Positions 12,501 through 25,530 of a stretch of DNA of 64,000 nt are shown here, one piece after another; within the stretch, counting starts at the first letter, position 1, and every line of letters starts with the position of its first letter. The DNA lies in NCBI RefSeq assembly GCF_019399895.1, contig NC_091887.1, forward strand, positions 992,001 through 1,056,000, read 5' to 3'. The notes below the pieces were generated by a model that was not told the DNA's origin, searched no databases, and was given only the letters and a program-made list of their open reading frames with translations. The translations under genes and the position numbers were made by a program. Source of the stretch: Cardiocondyla obscurior (taxonomy: Eukaryota > Arthropoda > Insecta > Hymenoptera > Formicidae).

Positions 12501-15500
12501 AGACCGCGCACACACACTCGCGAAATAAAAAATAAAAAAAAAATTGCGAGGCGCACGGCGAGGGCTGTCGATATCGCGACAGTTCGGACAATCGACCGGG
12601 TAGTTCGGGGGTGATCCTCGTCTAGCGTCCCCGAGTGAATCCCGCGCCTCCACTTCCCGCGATCGCTCGCCTAACTGGTTGAACACCTTCCTCGCGGGGA
12701 AACGCGAAGGTCTACGCGCGCACACCTCGGCCGAGCACGAGCGTCGAACCTGGACGTACCCATCGCCGACACCACGGCACGGGAGCAGCCAATGGGATCG
12801 CGCGATCTCAGCCGCATTGGCGGTGCGTGAGAGAGCTCGTGGAACAAGGGAAACACACGCGGCATCCCTCCGCATCGAACCCGCGTCTACCCCATGAGAT
12901 CCGTCGTCCCGCGATCGATCGCCTCGTCGATATTCAGATTAGCCGGGCGGAAAAGACGACGGCGAAACCGAATCTTAAGGCGGCAAATAAAAGACTGTAA
13001 TTAGACAAAATCCTTCGTGAATTCTTAACGAGCTCGTTAGCCGACTGCGCGACAGACACTTGGCCGAGGTTCGCCAAAGCCGCGCGACAGGAATCTCGCG
13101 AGGTGAGAGAATTCGTAACGTCGCCTTTCTGCCCGGAAATTAATCTATCTGATGAAATTAAGCCGTCTGGAGTATATTAATTAATTTAATATATCCGACG
13201 GCGATCGAGCTAAAATTCGAATAAAAGCAACAATTGCGAGTTTCAAATGACTGCAGATACTCGATCGAAGTATCAGAGCGTAACGAGATTTCGGATTATG
13301 TTAAAACGTCGCGCGGCGAAATTAAATATTCAGATATGCCGAGGGGCTGTTAACTGATTTAATGTAAAAACGAGAGGGTACATATGCGAGCTGAATTTTC
13401 GAGCCCCGACGTAGCTGAGCAATTAAAACTAGATAAGTCGTCAACGTCGAAGATCATCGGAGTGAGTCACGCGTACGAGCAGCCGCAGTCGGAGTCCTCG
13501 TGAACTTTCGACCTCGGAGACACCATGCTCCTTTCGCCGACTTTTATTTCCTCTCTCAACAAGCTCTTCCTCAAAGACGTGTGGCATTGAAATATTCGCT
13601 ATCGATTGAAAATACCAAATCGTTCCTCACGCTATTTTACGTGTATAAAATTAAAAGAAAAGAAAAAAAAAATAAAAAGAAAAAAAAAACCTCTATTGTA
13701 TTCTCTTATTTCTCCTCGCGAACTCCAGTTCTAATAAATCTCCAAGAAGCATCTTTTAATTTGTTATTTCAGACGTAACGTACGACAATGTCTCTCAACT
13801 CTGGCGATCCACAAATTAAATCCCATACCGAATCGCTTGACAATCGCGCAAAATCATTTTCGAAAGCGCTACACAATTAATTATTTTTTACGCGACGATT
13901 TAATTAAAATTTATGCACTCCTCTCGACGTTCACGTTAAAAATCTGGGGGAGGGGAACAAAAACTCGATAGAAAAACCGCGCACTCCTGGAACTTACTAT
14001 TCGCGAGTCAATGGCATTCTGATAAGGAAAGAGTATCGTTCGTGACAATCGATGATTTCGGACGACGACCGGCATCGCGCGACGCCTGATCGGAGCGTTA
14101 AAGTCTTCCGGCCGGTTCCGCAGCATCCAGCGTGTGCCGTCCACGGGGTGTCCGCGTCCCCGCGAGACGAGGCTTACACCCGCGGAAGAACACGGGGAAA
14201 GGCGGCGTACTGCCAATCTCCCCCGTGACACGATTTAACCGCGAGCTTCCTACATCGGACGAGCTTGCCTACCGAAAATCGTGCATGCGTGCCGGCGCGC
14301 TTTCGTTACGAACGGCCTCAGAAATATGTGAAAATTTGGCGACGAACCGGTGAGGGGTGCTGGGAGAAGAGGACTCAGGCGAGGGAGGCAAGAGGGTGGC
14401 GGTAGCGGTGGCGGCGGGGGAGGAGGGGGGTTAGCGTGGCGTGTAAATTATGGTTCGTGGGAAAAGGCACCCCGACTCTCGAGAGGAACGGGCGGCCACG
14501 AGACTCCCGCGCGGAGCCCAACGTTTCGCCTCACTGCCGGGCTCACTGCAGGCTCTGACGCACCAGAGCAGAGCCTGCCACCACCCCTCCGGCCGAGAGC
14601 GCGCCAGCCGCCCACAACCGCCCTCCACCCTTCAGCTACCTGCCGGACTGCCGGCTCACCCTCTGCCTCCACTCTCCCTATTTCCCATCGTTCGCTCCGC
14701 GCCATCCCTTCCCGACGAGTCTCCTCCCGCTCACCCCCGTCTCCTCGGCGCAACACCGCGCTGGTCGTCGTACACCCTCCGTTATATGCCCTCGTGACCC
14801 TGCCATTCTTCGCCACGCGGAAGGACTAAAAAAAAGCACGCTGATAAGTACGCGCGGGATTGGCCGTACATAAGAAATTATACATAAAATATAGAGAGCC
14901 AGAGGTATAAAAAAAAAAAAAAAAATAAAACGGAACCTCGGGGGCGAAGAACGAAAGAGCGAATCTCAGGAAATGATTTGCAACTTGCCGTTTTCTAGGT
15001 GAAATATCGCGAGACTTAATTATGCAGCGATAATTTTGACGCACCTGCTAAACAAATTATTAATTCTTTCTATTTAACTAGTTTTATTTTTTTGTTTTTT
15101 TTTTTAATCTTTTTTTCCCTTGCTTCTTTTCTTATTTCTCTTGTCATTTGCACAATATATATAATATGCAATATGTTAAGACGAATTATTATCTAGTACT
15201 CCGCGCGATCACCTGTCACATAACTATTCAACATTGCCGACACTAATCCGTCGCGTTTCTGCCAAGGGCTTAACTAAAACTAAGTCTTCAAACGTGAAAT
15301 AGTTTAGTAGATGATCTCTAGAGTCATATTAGATAACGTCATTCATAATTTTGATTCATGGAACTCGATTAAAATTAATCTTGAAACATCAAATCTTCCT
15401 TTTCATTTAAAAAAAAAAAAGACGATTCAATAAAGTCTATACAAAAAAAAATTTTAAGATTTCTATAAATTAAGTTAAAAAATAAAAAAAATTCCTATGT

Positions 15501-18102
15501 CATTTAAGTACAATTAAAAAATGATTTAGATAGCCGCGCGCCTTATCGCGATTTGTGTCCGAAATAACGCCGCTAATTAAATTTATTAATTTTATTTTCA
15601 ACGATATCGTGCAACACACGATGAATACGCATCTTAGAAAATTTCCCCGGGATAATACGTTAGATAAAGGACTTATAAATATCCCGTATGCCTAATATCG
15701 ATTTTTACCTTACTTAGCGCAATATAAATACAAATTTCAAGAAAATAGAAAGTGCGAAAGTGTGCGGGCTTTATAAATATTCCGCGTAATATATTCACTA
15801 GCCGTCCTGTTGTCTTGCTTATCCGTTCGTCCGTTCGGCTAACTTTATCAGCGCGATGCGTTATATCAACTTACACGTTACTCCGTGGATATAGCTTCCG
15901 CCGCCGGAATACTAAGCATCCCGGGGGAATCTCTAGGGATCACCAGGACTATCTCTAGCTATCTCACTGAAATGCTCCATCAGTACATGGAAAAAGATAT
16001 TCCTCCGGAAAAATGGAGTATACGCCGTAAAAATTATTTGTGAAACGCGTCCCTACTTCGATACGGCACCTCGCTTTAACATTTTTTTTAATTATCAAAT
16101 TTAATTCTCGCATCCTTAAATTATACTCCTTCAACATTATTCCATTCCTATTTACTTTTTGAAATTCCTTCCGCATTTGGTTCTTACGAATCGAATTCGC
16201 TCTCGGCAATATTCGTGAAATAGAACCGAGCCGGGCGAAGAATTCCTGTTTCGCGAACATTCGCAGTAATAACCAAGATATTGAATTTGAAAATAAAACG
16301 AGCGCGTCGAAATAATACAACCCGCTCGGATTGTAGCGGGGTATCAAACACTGGTTATCAGCGAGCCGCTGTCCATGCTCGCATCGCCGCCCCCGCTGCA
16401 TCGTACCCGCTTCGGCCGAGCTTTTTGCGTCGATAACCGCCACATACTCGCGCGTGCTTATTCGTCGGACTTTAATATTCAGTATCTTGATAAAAATGTT
16501 ACTGCGAATATCGCGAAACCTCTTTTGTTCGTCTCGATTTGCTTCCATCCCGCGAACGTTGCCGAAGGACACGCTAAAACTTATATGTAAAAGTTCAAAT
16601 AGGCTCTTTCACTTTGAAAAAGTTTTTTTTTTTTCTTTACGTTTCACGTAATATTCCACTATAAAATAATGCGAGGGAACAGGTTCTCGTGCGGAGACTA
16701 TATGAAAGCGAGCAGTTCGTTGTCAAATTTTTTAAACTCACGATAAGGCGGAGTTTCGATAGATATACGAAATCAGGAATGAGATTGCAAGGGGAAGAGA
16801 AAGAGATTGCAATTTCCGGTGGACAAGTCGCTAATATGCATATCGAGCAGTTGACGGGAATATCGCGCAAACAAAATAAAGAGATCACGGCGAATGCGAA
16901 TTGACGAAATGATGTTACGTGATGTCTCTCGTCGAAAGGCCATCGTTTATAATTATATATTGTAATCTCTTAAATTTAGCATATTGATATCGAACATCGG
17001 AAATCAATAGACTTAAAAATACTCTAAAGTATTAAAAATAAACGAGCTGAAAATTAATAAAAAAAATTCGTTACAGTGCAAAATAAAAATTTGTAAACAT
17101 ATATGCATCCTAATTTAAATTAATCCGAGTAAACAATTGGATTATTAAATATATGGTATGCGCTGGCAATACGGAGCAAACTTAATTCTTCTATTAAAAA
17201 TTATACTCAAGGAGGAAAAAAAGAAATAAAAGAAATATTTTTATTTCCTCATTACCATTCTGTTCGTTTACTTTAAACCGCGTTAATCGATCGCACTTTT
17301 GTTTCGCTTGCGAAATTGTTTGACGCTTGCGTGGCGTTCTGGCGTATCAAGCGATCAAGCTCGGACGAATCGATTGGCAGAATTGCAGAGCAAAGTATAA
17401 AATCAAGATTGTGTTTCATTTCGTGAGCCGGTATTATCCTCTGCTCTACGCGACGCCTGGAAGCTCGAAATTTCGTACTCGAGTTTCAGAATTAATGCGC
17501 TCGGTTACAGTTTTCCGACGCGCAGAACAAAAAAAAAATAGATTATGTGTAACAAGTTAATTTCACATTTTATTTTACTCGACATATAAATATACACGTA
17601 GCAGTCAGAAGTCAAATTTTATATGCATATACATATATGCGCGTAAGGATCGCGCGAGCGCGGTTACGTATGTATACATATAAATGACCAATACTTCAAT
17701 TATAAATGTTTTATTAAACAACGTAATATTTAAATTGATCAATTAATAGTATTTGATGAGCCGTGAAATATCTGCTACAATCAGTTGCTTTTTAGTTCCT
17801 TAAAATAAAGTGTCGGAGATTTTTCTTTTACTATAAATACAATTTTATTCATGATGGAAAAGGGGAAAAATACGGAAAGTAAGTTTAAGTTTGCATAAAC
17901 AATTGCATCTATATATAATTAATTCCTACAAAATCTTCAAAGTAATTTGATCGATGTAATTTACTTTTAGAGACGTTGAAGCGATTTGTACATCATGTAT
18001 CAATTATTTCTTGTATTGCGAACGCATACACCAATATATCCAACTGTTTTCCAACGACATTTTATGTTAAAATTTAATTTACTAAGTATAAATTTGCAAC
18101 AT
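9561..18102. other. Non-coding stretch with GC-rich islands
   Basis: No gene is supported. GC-rich, CpG-dense blocks lie at about 11.4-12.2, 12.33-13.1 and 14.0-14.83 kb and may be promoters or leaders. A CT tract lies at 11839-11857. The block at 14.35-14.45 kb is a purine-rich GGC/GGA run. The rest is AT-rich with A/T homopolymers and nothing recognisable. Confidence 0.5.
11839..11857. repeat. (CT)n microsatellite
   Basis: An uninterrupted CT run in the 11.4-12.2 kb island. Confidence 0.85.
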
Positions 18103-18112
18103 TTTATTTATT
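18103..18112 (-). terminator. Candidate poly(A) signals of U1-70K
   Basis: Two overlapping AATAAA hexamers on the minus strand lie about 270 nt past the U1-70K stop. Further hexamers occur downstream in the AT-rich DNA around 17.7-17.85 kb, so the site used is uncertain. Confidence 0.35.
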
Positions 18113-18381
18113 GTAATATAAATTAATTTCTTTTTTTTTGTTTTTTTTTATTTAACACAGTTTGAAAGTTCTATAAAAATTAAAAATTTCACAGAACTAG
18201 CTTGACATTTATATTTGATCAAATTTATATAATTGAAAGGCGTTCAAAGTAGTTTGCCCCTAAAAGAGTTAATTGTATCAGAATTATACCTAGGAGTACA
18301 GACAATACAACGATAAATCAAGGTGATGCAAGCTTATTGTGAAAAAAAAAAGCATATGGTAGAAACATACACTGGTCGAGA

Positions 18382-21300
18382 TCAATAATCTTGTACGGAA
18401 TCATAATTGTTATACGGAGGCGGGTCGGGACGACCCTCTGGAATCCGGTACTTCTCCTCCACTTCCTGATCGTTATCATCTTCGTACTTGACTGCAGTGA
18501 AGTATGAGCCCGACGTCGCAAATGTATTGCTGTAGTCTGGATAATCTGAAAGATAATTTAACACTTGCATATTCATTCTTTCATTGACCTTTTTAAGAGT
18601 CATCGAGGTTTATCTCTTTATCAGACGTTTAAACTTTATGTCATATTACCGTCCAATGGTTCTTCCTTAATACGAATTTCTTTCGTATCTTCGTCTTGAC
18701 GATCGCCGCGATCTTTTCGGTCTCTACGATCACGATCCCTATCCCGCTTGTCCCGCTTACGATCCCTATCGCGATCGCGATCGTTGCTTCGCGACCGCCG
18801 CCTTTTGCGATCCCGGTCACGATCGCGATCGCGATCCCTTCTTTCGCGAGGACGTTCAATCTCTTCGATATCAGGATCCGGCAAACGCTCGCGGCTTCGC
18901 CTGCGTCTACGTTCGCGTGATCTGCTCCGAGTTCTTCGCTTACGATCGCGTGATCTGCGACGTTCTCTATCCAAACGATCGCGATCCCTAAAATAATAAA
19001 ATAGCAATTTTTAATTTATTTTGTATGGTATTAATTATTATTTCATTCCTTTCTATTTACCTGTCTCTATCCAAACCACGTCCTGAAGTTTCCCTTTCGC
19101 GTTCCAAGCGGTACCGCTCCCGTTCCCTCTCATTATCTTCCCGTCCTGAATGTTTGATGTTGACGTCGGGACCACCTCTGCGAGTACCTCCTAAGCCGCC
19201 ACCGAGTCTTCGAGGCAGCCAACCCTTCACTGTTCTCGCCCGCTCGACGTCCACTAACACTCTGCGTCCGTCTATTTTCTTACCATCCGCATGCTTATAC
19301 GCAGCTAAAAGATATCGATTAAAAATTAGTGTTCGCCAGTTAATTCATGCGCCTAATTGATTAGTCTACGAAGTCTACGTCCCAGCGAAAGGGCGATCTC
19401 CGAGAAACCTAACAATGGGATGATTCCTGAGACTGCGGATCCTGGAATTGGTATTTATCAAAAACCCAGATTGCCTGGTAATCAGAATCGGGCATTTACT
19501 GGATTTGAGAATCGTTCATTTGCAAAGGAAAAACAAAATATATATTTCATGATTCTCGCAACATCTCCAAGCCACTGATCCTCAAATCCGCCAGGCCTTC
19601 AATGTATATTCCGAGGCTCAGAATTTCAAAGAAACTGCTTCTACATTTCTCCAGTACTGAACCATGAATCCTACGGTTCAATAATAAATTACGAATCTAT
19701 GGAACCTTAAAAAAAAAGACAAAAAAAAATATTAAAAGACCAATAAAATTGATCTCATCACAAACTCTCGGATTCACGGACTATTCGGATACTCGACTAA
19801 CAAAACTTCTAGTCTATATCCATGATTTCGAGAATCTGTAAACTAGAAATTGTTAATGCGGGCTTATAAGAAGCTGTCTCCAGAATTGAAAGACTTTCAG
19901 GCACGTCTGAACGTGTCAGTCGGCAATTAGGATTTCTTGAAATAAAGAATCGGTTCCACAGACCCTTTTTCAAAGACGACGTTCTAGGCAGCTAGTCAAA
20001 AAAAAATTGTAAGGAGTAAAGGGGGAGAGTCGACTGAAATTTCCCTGCAAGTATTGCGGGGTAAAAAAAAAGAACGTTCGCCGCACTCGTTTGAGAAAAC
20101 GAGTTCTCGGAAGAGATTTGCAAATCTTCAGACAATAATTGCATTACGGTATTTTGTTGGAGGAAAAGTACTTGTCGAAAGTACTGAGGAAATATCCCCA
20201 CACGAATCGCCGACGCCAACTGTCGCAGCAGGATCAATCAGTCTACGATTGTTACTGAATACTGTGGACGATGTTGGGATAACGAGCTGCAACCGATCAC
20301 ACGCATATGCGCTCATTGGCACGCGCCGCGTATCGTTTTACTAAGTAAAATGAAAGTAAAATGTCTAATCGGGTATCGGCACGGAACAACGTATATTTCT
20401 GCAAATTTCGAAAAAAAAAAAATAAAATAAAAAAAGGGAATAAAAAAAAAAGATTGTTCTCACACCACACTGAATTTGCAGAATAATTTCTTTCCTTCGA
20501 GAGAAAATTGAAACGCGCTCGAAGTTAAATCGAGCATTTTCTTCCAAATCCGAGAATGAAACTTCCGAGCAAAGAGTTTGTACGTAATCGTACGTTCGTG
20601 ATCGAGTAGCACATCGAGACCCTTTTACTTTTCCCATCCCTTCGGGAGATCTCGCCGTCGGAGATCCGAAATACGCAACGGTCTAGTCAATGGTCAATGT
20701 CCCAAGTTGAATTTTTACGACGTAAAACGAAAACGCGACGCAGGCCGTAGATGCAACTGCGCGACGATCGGGGGCGAGTGATGTGCCGAATTTTAAAAGC
20801 AGCTTAAAACTACTTGTTTAAGATCCAAAAAAGTATAGCAAATACAAAAAATACCTACCGCGGCTACTTACGTACGGAAGTTAACACAAAGCTTAGAGGT
20901 ACGGTTTAATTGTGAAATGAACTCGTAAGAGACTCGCGAGGAGACTACTCATTGCGAAGATGCCCAGTCTTCATACGTTCGTTCAATCTCCGAAGAGGTT
21001 TACATTGCGTTTACCTGGTGCGCTTTCATTTCGTTCTACTTACGATCAAACCGTGCGCATTTCGTTTATACTTATGATACGTGTTACAGTGGTCTAGCAG
21101 TAAGTTACATTTAGTGTAATGTTAAAGGCAAGTGTGCCCGTTCGCTCCAATTCGATATCTCTCCGACTTGAGAGAGAGAAAGAAAGAGAGAGAAAGAGAG
21201 AGAGGTGTCGTTTATTGGTCGTTTTTTTTTTCTTTCTTTTTTTTTTGCGTCGCATACTGCACGATCGTAGATCCGAAGATCCAAATTTGTAGATTTAATA

Positions 21301-23901
21301 CCTCCGGCATTATAGATTTCTCGGATACCTCGAGATCCGCATTATTTTTCTTTTTTTCTTTATCTTTAGATCAACGGACGCTAGATATCTAATTTCAACG
21401 ACTCGAAAAATTTAGGATCCACCGATTCTACAATCCGCAAGTGTTGCGTTGCATATCCGTTGCCCGAAATACGATACTTTCGCAAATGATGATGTTACAA
21501 CATAAAACAACCGATGTTAACGAAATAAGAGAAATTAGTATTCTATATCGAAATTGATGTGTTCAAGGACTCGTTTTGATTTCAAATAGCACTTCTTTCA
21601 ACAGGTAAAATTTTAAAATCCTTGAACTACAATATATCAAACAGTCTCATGGTATCTTACACTCTTCTCTTTAACTTTTACACAAATCCTCTCTTTATGT
21701 CTACTCGAAAAAATAAAAAGAATTTTTTAATTATACATATATTTTAATATTTTAATGACTATCGATTATGGCGAGACTATCACCGAGAAATTAATTTAAT
21801 CCCTACATTTCGTAATAAAAAATTCTTTTATCCGCGAAATTTGGTAACTCCAAAAATATTTCGTGTGACAATAAAAATAATAAAATCTAAAAATGCTCGT
21901 CACGGTAAAATTGTTAGAAGAAGCACGCGTTGCACGGTTCATATCAAATGTGCATGATACATATCGTCAGGTATTAGCATCGTAAACTAATGCCATTCTA
22001 CAACGTGAGGGTAGAAAACGCTCGTTTACATTTTAATCTTTTCCACCCTCAAGCCGTAAAATTACGATGATCGTGTCAATTGCGAAATATCTTGCTATTC
22101 GTGTCGAGATACGCGTGCAAAATGTTGATCTACATGTTCGTTGTATTCATATAAATGGATAATGTGTGTCCCTGAACCTTCAATCCTAAAGGCCCACCAA
22201 TCAATTTCAATGTAGAATGCTAACTTTCACGCGACTCTTGGATCCGTAGATATTAATATCCTCAAACGACACGACCTGTAGTTGTTTTACGAGCATGAAT
22301 TCTAGAATCCACAGATCCACGAATCCATCGACCCACGATCCCACAGTTCTTTCACTGGGGATATGTACTGCGAGAAAAAAACGGCGCCCAAATGTGTGTA
22401 TACGTGTATGTATTAAAATCCGGGCCGAAAAAGTCCCGCAGAGAATCGCGAGGGTATCGTCACGGATGCCCGTTGTACTCGCGATCGAGACCGCGCGATT
22501 GCTCGACTAAATCAGACGCGATAAATAGGATAAGCAAGTAGACGCTAACGTTGTTGTATGTTGGATCTTACCACACATACAAACCTATCTTATCAGGCAG
22601 GTTCAGGGATTTTGCATGGAATAGTGAACGGCACTAGTTGCCGGCAGCGGCCACCACGCTGTACCAAGAACAAGATAAAAACTGCATTAATCAAAGACAG
22701 CCAATAAACGTTCACGTCGTTTTTGTTTATTCGTTTCGCTTTTACCATATTTATGCATTTACAGAACGGTATTCCTGCATGAGGATATGTGCGTATGGCG
22801 GGGGACCCCCCTCCCCAAACGGTACCGTCTAGATTAAGTACCAATGAAAATGAGTAGCCTAACTATAGCCCTGTCCCCGTAATATCTAGCTGGAAGTGAC
22901 GCTAAACAAGATGAAATTCCAGACTATCTGGGGCTCATTGAGCTTCGCGACAGGAGCAACATCTTTTTCTTTCTTTAATTTTTTTTTTACCTTTCTAAGT
23001 TGTTGTTACTTACAGTGCATATCTCGTTCATGCTCATATTCAATGAAAGCATATCCCCTAGGCTTGCCATTAATTGTATTATGAGTTACCACAATCTAAA
23101 AAAAAATATATATATATATATATATGTAAGAATGTACCTTATCTATTCTTATTAATGTTAATAAAATTATATATTTCTACAAATAAATTTCTTTATACCT
23201 TTTTTACCGGTCCATATACTTCAAATTCTCTTCTCAGCTTGGATTCTGAAGTGTCATAATTCTGTAAAAAGAAAATTTCAAGATATATATCACGTATTTT
23301 GTAACAGCTTAATTATAATACCTGCTCAACATTATAAATAAATGCAACATAAATTCTTACAATTCGAGCTACAAATAGGGTCTTGAAAGGATCTGCTGTG
23401 ACATTGGAAATGCCAGCAGGATCCCAAACTGCAATTTCTTGTTCAAGTTTGTATGCAACTTGCTCGGCACGCTCTCGCCGTCTCCGCTCCAAACGCTCTT
23501 CTCTCGTCTCTACACGCACAGGTGGTGGAGTGTCTTTAGGATCCTATTAAAATATTATTTTCTTGTCATTAAAAATATTAAATTACAAACAATGTTAACG
23601 CCACGTGTAACATAAAAAATTGTTATACATATTCCGATACACATTCGTACTATATATAACCTGCACAAAAACACAATACAGATATATGCGAGAGGGGTCT
23701 ATAAAATATAGTAATACGATCAACGAGATAGCCTGGAAAATATAATATGTGCCTTACCTCGAAGTACTTGAGGAAGGTCCCGACGCCGGCGTAACCGCTG
23801 TTCTTCTTCTCATGGGGAAGTTTATTCACGGGTGGCAAATATGGGATTGGCTCGCGCGGCGAAAATAACGCCAGCAAGTTCGGCGGTAGAAACTGCGTCA
23901 T
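18382..23901 (-). CDS. snRNP-U1-70K: U1 small nuclear ribonucleoprotein 70 kDa, 7 coding exons
   Basis: Core protein of the U1 snRNP; it binds stem-loop I of U1 snRNA and helps define 5' splice sites in the nucleus. Exons read by me, on the minus strand: 23901-23758, 23543-23361, 23261-23199, 23095-23014, 19304-19061, 18987-18650, 18545-18382. All have GT/AG borders and sum to 1218 nt, i.e. 405 residues plus TGA, close to the usual 400-450. The N-terminal region starts MTQFLPPNLLALFSPREPIP, typical of the family. The RRM has RNP2 LFVARIN at about 104-110 and RNP1 RGYAFIEY at 143-150. A glycine-rich stretch (RRLGGGLGGTRRGG) follows, then a long Arg-Asp/Arg-Ser domain at about 230-340, and an acidic, Pro/Tyr-rich tail ending SVQDY. 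The introns are 214, 99, 103, 3709, 73 and 104 nt. The start is the only Met before the conserved N-terminus. I consider the assignment certain; exon edges are by eye. Confidence 0.97.
21171..21204. repeat. Imperfect (GA)n tract in U1-70K intron 4
   Basis: A GA run broken by AAA steps, followed by T runs. Confidence 0.85.
22236..22345. repeat. Degenerate GATCC-word array in U1-70K intron 4
   Basis: The words GGATCCGTAGAT, GAATCCACAGATCCACGAATCC and ACCCACGATCCCAC are repeated in this short stretch with roughly 8-10 nt spacing. They resemble the words in the large Ogt intron at 60.0-60.6 kb. The relationship is by eye only. Confidence 0.3.
23107..23125. repeat. (TA)n tract in U1-70K intron 3
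   Basis: A TA run lies close to the acceptor of exon 4 (exon edge 23095). Confidence 0.85.
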
Positions 23902-24003
23902 TTCGGCGAAATGTCGCGAGCTACCGTACCACGGATCTATTAATTTTATTCACTAAATAAGTAAAACAAACGGGATTGACAACATTCTTCTGCACTCAAC
24001 AAG
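23902..24003. promoter_or_regulatory. U1-70K 5' UTR and probable promoter, possibly bidirectional
   Basis: This short interval lies between the U1-70K start codon (minus strand, 23901) and an ATG on the plus strand at 24004. The U1-70K leader must start here or in the GC-rich DNA up to about 24140. No TATA box is evident. The divergent ORF suggests, but does not show, transcription both ways. Confidence 0.35.
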
Positions 24004-24183
24004 ATGGAGATCACCGAGATCACTTTGGCTGCGCCGCTAACGCCGCCGCCGAGTCCACGAGCGTATCGCAAACTGATTAAAGCAGCGTTTACACGTAAGA
24101 AGCGCCGTATATTATGGCTGCTTCTCACGTTGAGAAAAAATCGACACGTGCACCTTTCTTATCGTATTATTTCTAAATATTGA
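24004..24183 (+). CDS. Divergent small ORF of 59 residues, doubtful
   Basis: The ORF starts in an AAGATGGAG context and reads MEITEITLAAPLTPPPSPRA, then a basic segment (FTRKKRR) and a leucine-rich stretch (ILWLLLTL), ending RIISKY before TGA. It lies head to head with U1-70K, 102 nt between the two ATGs. An inner ACGTAAGA could serve as a donor after residue 30, making it a first exon instead. I do not recognise it. It overlaps what is probably the U1-70K leader on the other strand, and its GC-rich half may simply be promoter DNA. Confidence 0.15.
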   Translation: MEITEITLAAPLTPPPSPRAYRKLIKAAFTRKKRRILWLLLTLRKNRHVHLSYRIISKY

Positions 24184-25508
24184 AAAATACAGAACGGTGC
24201 TGATGCATTAATCAAAGATTTTTTTTCCCGCACGTGGAAAGTAAAGAGATAAATTCTGAACTAGCGCAGGCTAGTGCAGCTAGTTCAACAACAAATTTAT
24301 TAAAAGTATACGCCAATTAGATTTAGCAAGTACTAAAAAGTATTTTAATATAATTACACCTTGTCCTTAAAGTTCTTTGCTAATATAAAAATTAATTGTA
24401 TTATTATATTGGCGATCTTATATTATTTTAAAATTTTATACAACTTATGTCCACGTTCGTCAATGTAAATTTGATTTACTCTCGGTTTAATTTGCTTTCT
24501 ATCTTTTTTTTTCCTAATTTCAAAAACCCCAAAAAACATAGAAATTTAATTAAACCGAGTTTAAAATAATTTAACATTAATGAACACGAATATTAGATTT
24601 TCTGCGAAAAATCTCATTGACAAAAAAGCCTGGCTTGTGCTACCACCAAGCGAATAAACTTCTAAGTACTTTGTTATCTTTTCTTATCGACTATTTCCAA
24701 AAGGTAAACCCAGCTCTTTCCACATTGTTATTACAATATTCACAATTCTATTACAAAAATTTTCAAGATTTTTTTAAATAAAAATCAGCAAGACCTCGCG
24801 ATTTACACGACCGTTAATATATCACGTAATAAAATAATTTCATAAATAATATAGTCACTATAAATGCATTTATCTTTACTAATTTATGCACATCGCAATA
24901 ATATGGAAAATCTAATGAGATTCTAATGAGAAATGGCGCCTTGATATAAAACAAGCTGTTTCCTTTTTTTTCTATTTACGTGTTTATATAAATTACTGGT
25001 ATAATTATATAATTGTGTAATAACTGTAAAGTACTGTATAGCATTTTGCGTAAAGGAATGCAAGTGGCATTATGCAACCTCAATGCCGCTCACGCTGAAA
25101 AATCATGCAACAACAGAAAACATCGCCATTTCCTTTGAATTCCCGCAACATCGCCACCGACGTCAACTTAAATATGCGTTACGTAAGCGCTATCGTTACG
25201 CGTAATTACAGCCGGTTTCGACAGTAACATATATACTTCCGCTACCTGTTATGACTCGCCTGCCACTCTTTTCGGTATAAACAATTTTACCGGGCTGCGT
25301 TCAACATATCAGAAGATCATCGCGTGTCACGATAGTCAAAAAGGGCAAACGTTATTTGTTAAAATACGTGTACGTGTACGTTTCGGCGCGTGCACACGTT
25401 TATGTGGGCGATTTACATTTCTAGAAATAATATTTCGATTATAACAGTTACGAGACAATTAAAAATACTCGCTGCACAAACGTATGTTCGCGTGGGAGAG
25501 AAAAAAAA

Positions 25509-25530
25509 ATATATATATATATATATATAA
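25509..25530. repeat. (TA)n tract
   Basis: A TA run after an A run, upstream of a moderately GC-rich part. Confidence 0.85.

Larger units (their letters stand above)
19305..23013 (-). other. Large intron 4 of U1-70K
   Basis: At 3709 nt this intron is about 17-50 times longer than the others in the gene and splits the RRM after RNP1. Inside I see no exon of the gene. It holds a GA tract (21171-21204), a TG/CG-rich part near 22.35-22.5 kb, A/T homopolymers, and several stretches full of GATCC/GGATTC-like words (around 19.4-20.0, 20.64, 21.27-21.42 and 22.24-22.35 kb). Vertebrates and plants are known to control U1-70K through an unproductive splice form; whether this intron serves that role here cannot be told from sequence alone. 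Confidence 0.85.

Noticed and set aside
15964..16572. 202-codon minus-strand ORF
   Set aside because: Composition is uneven, there is no known motif, no promoter-like flank and no splice sites. I cannot exclude an orphan gene but have no positive evidence.
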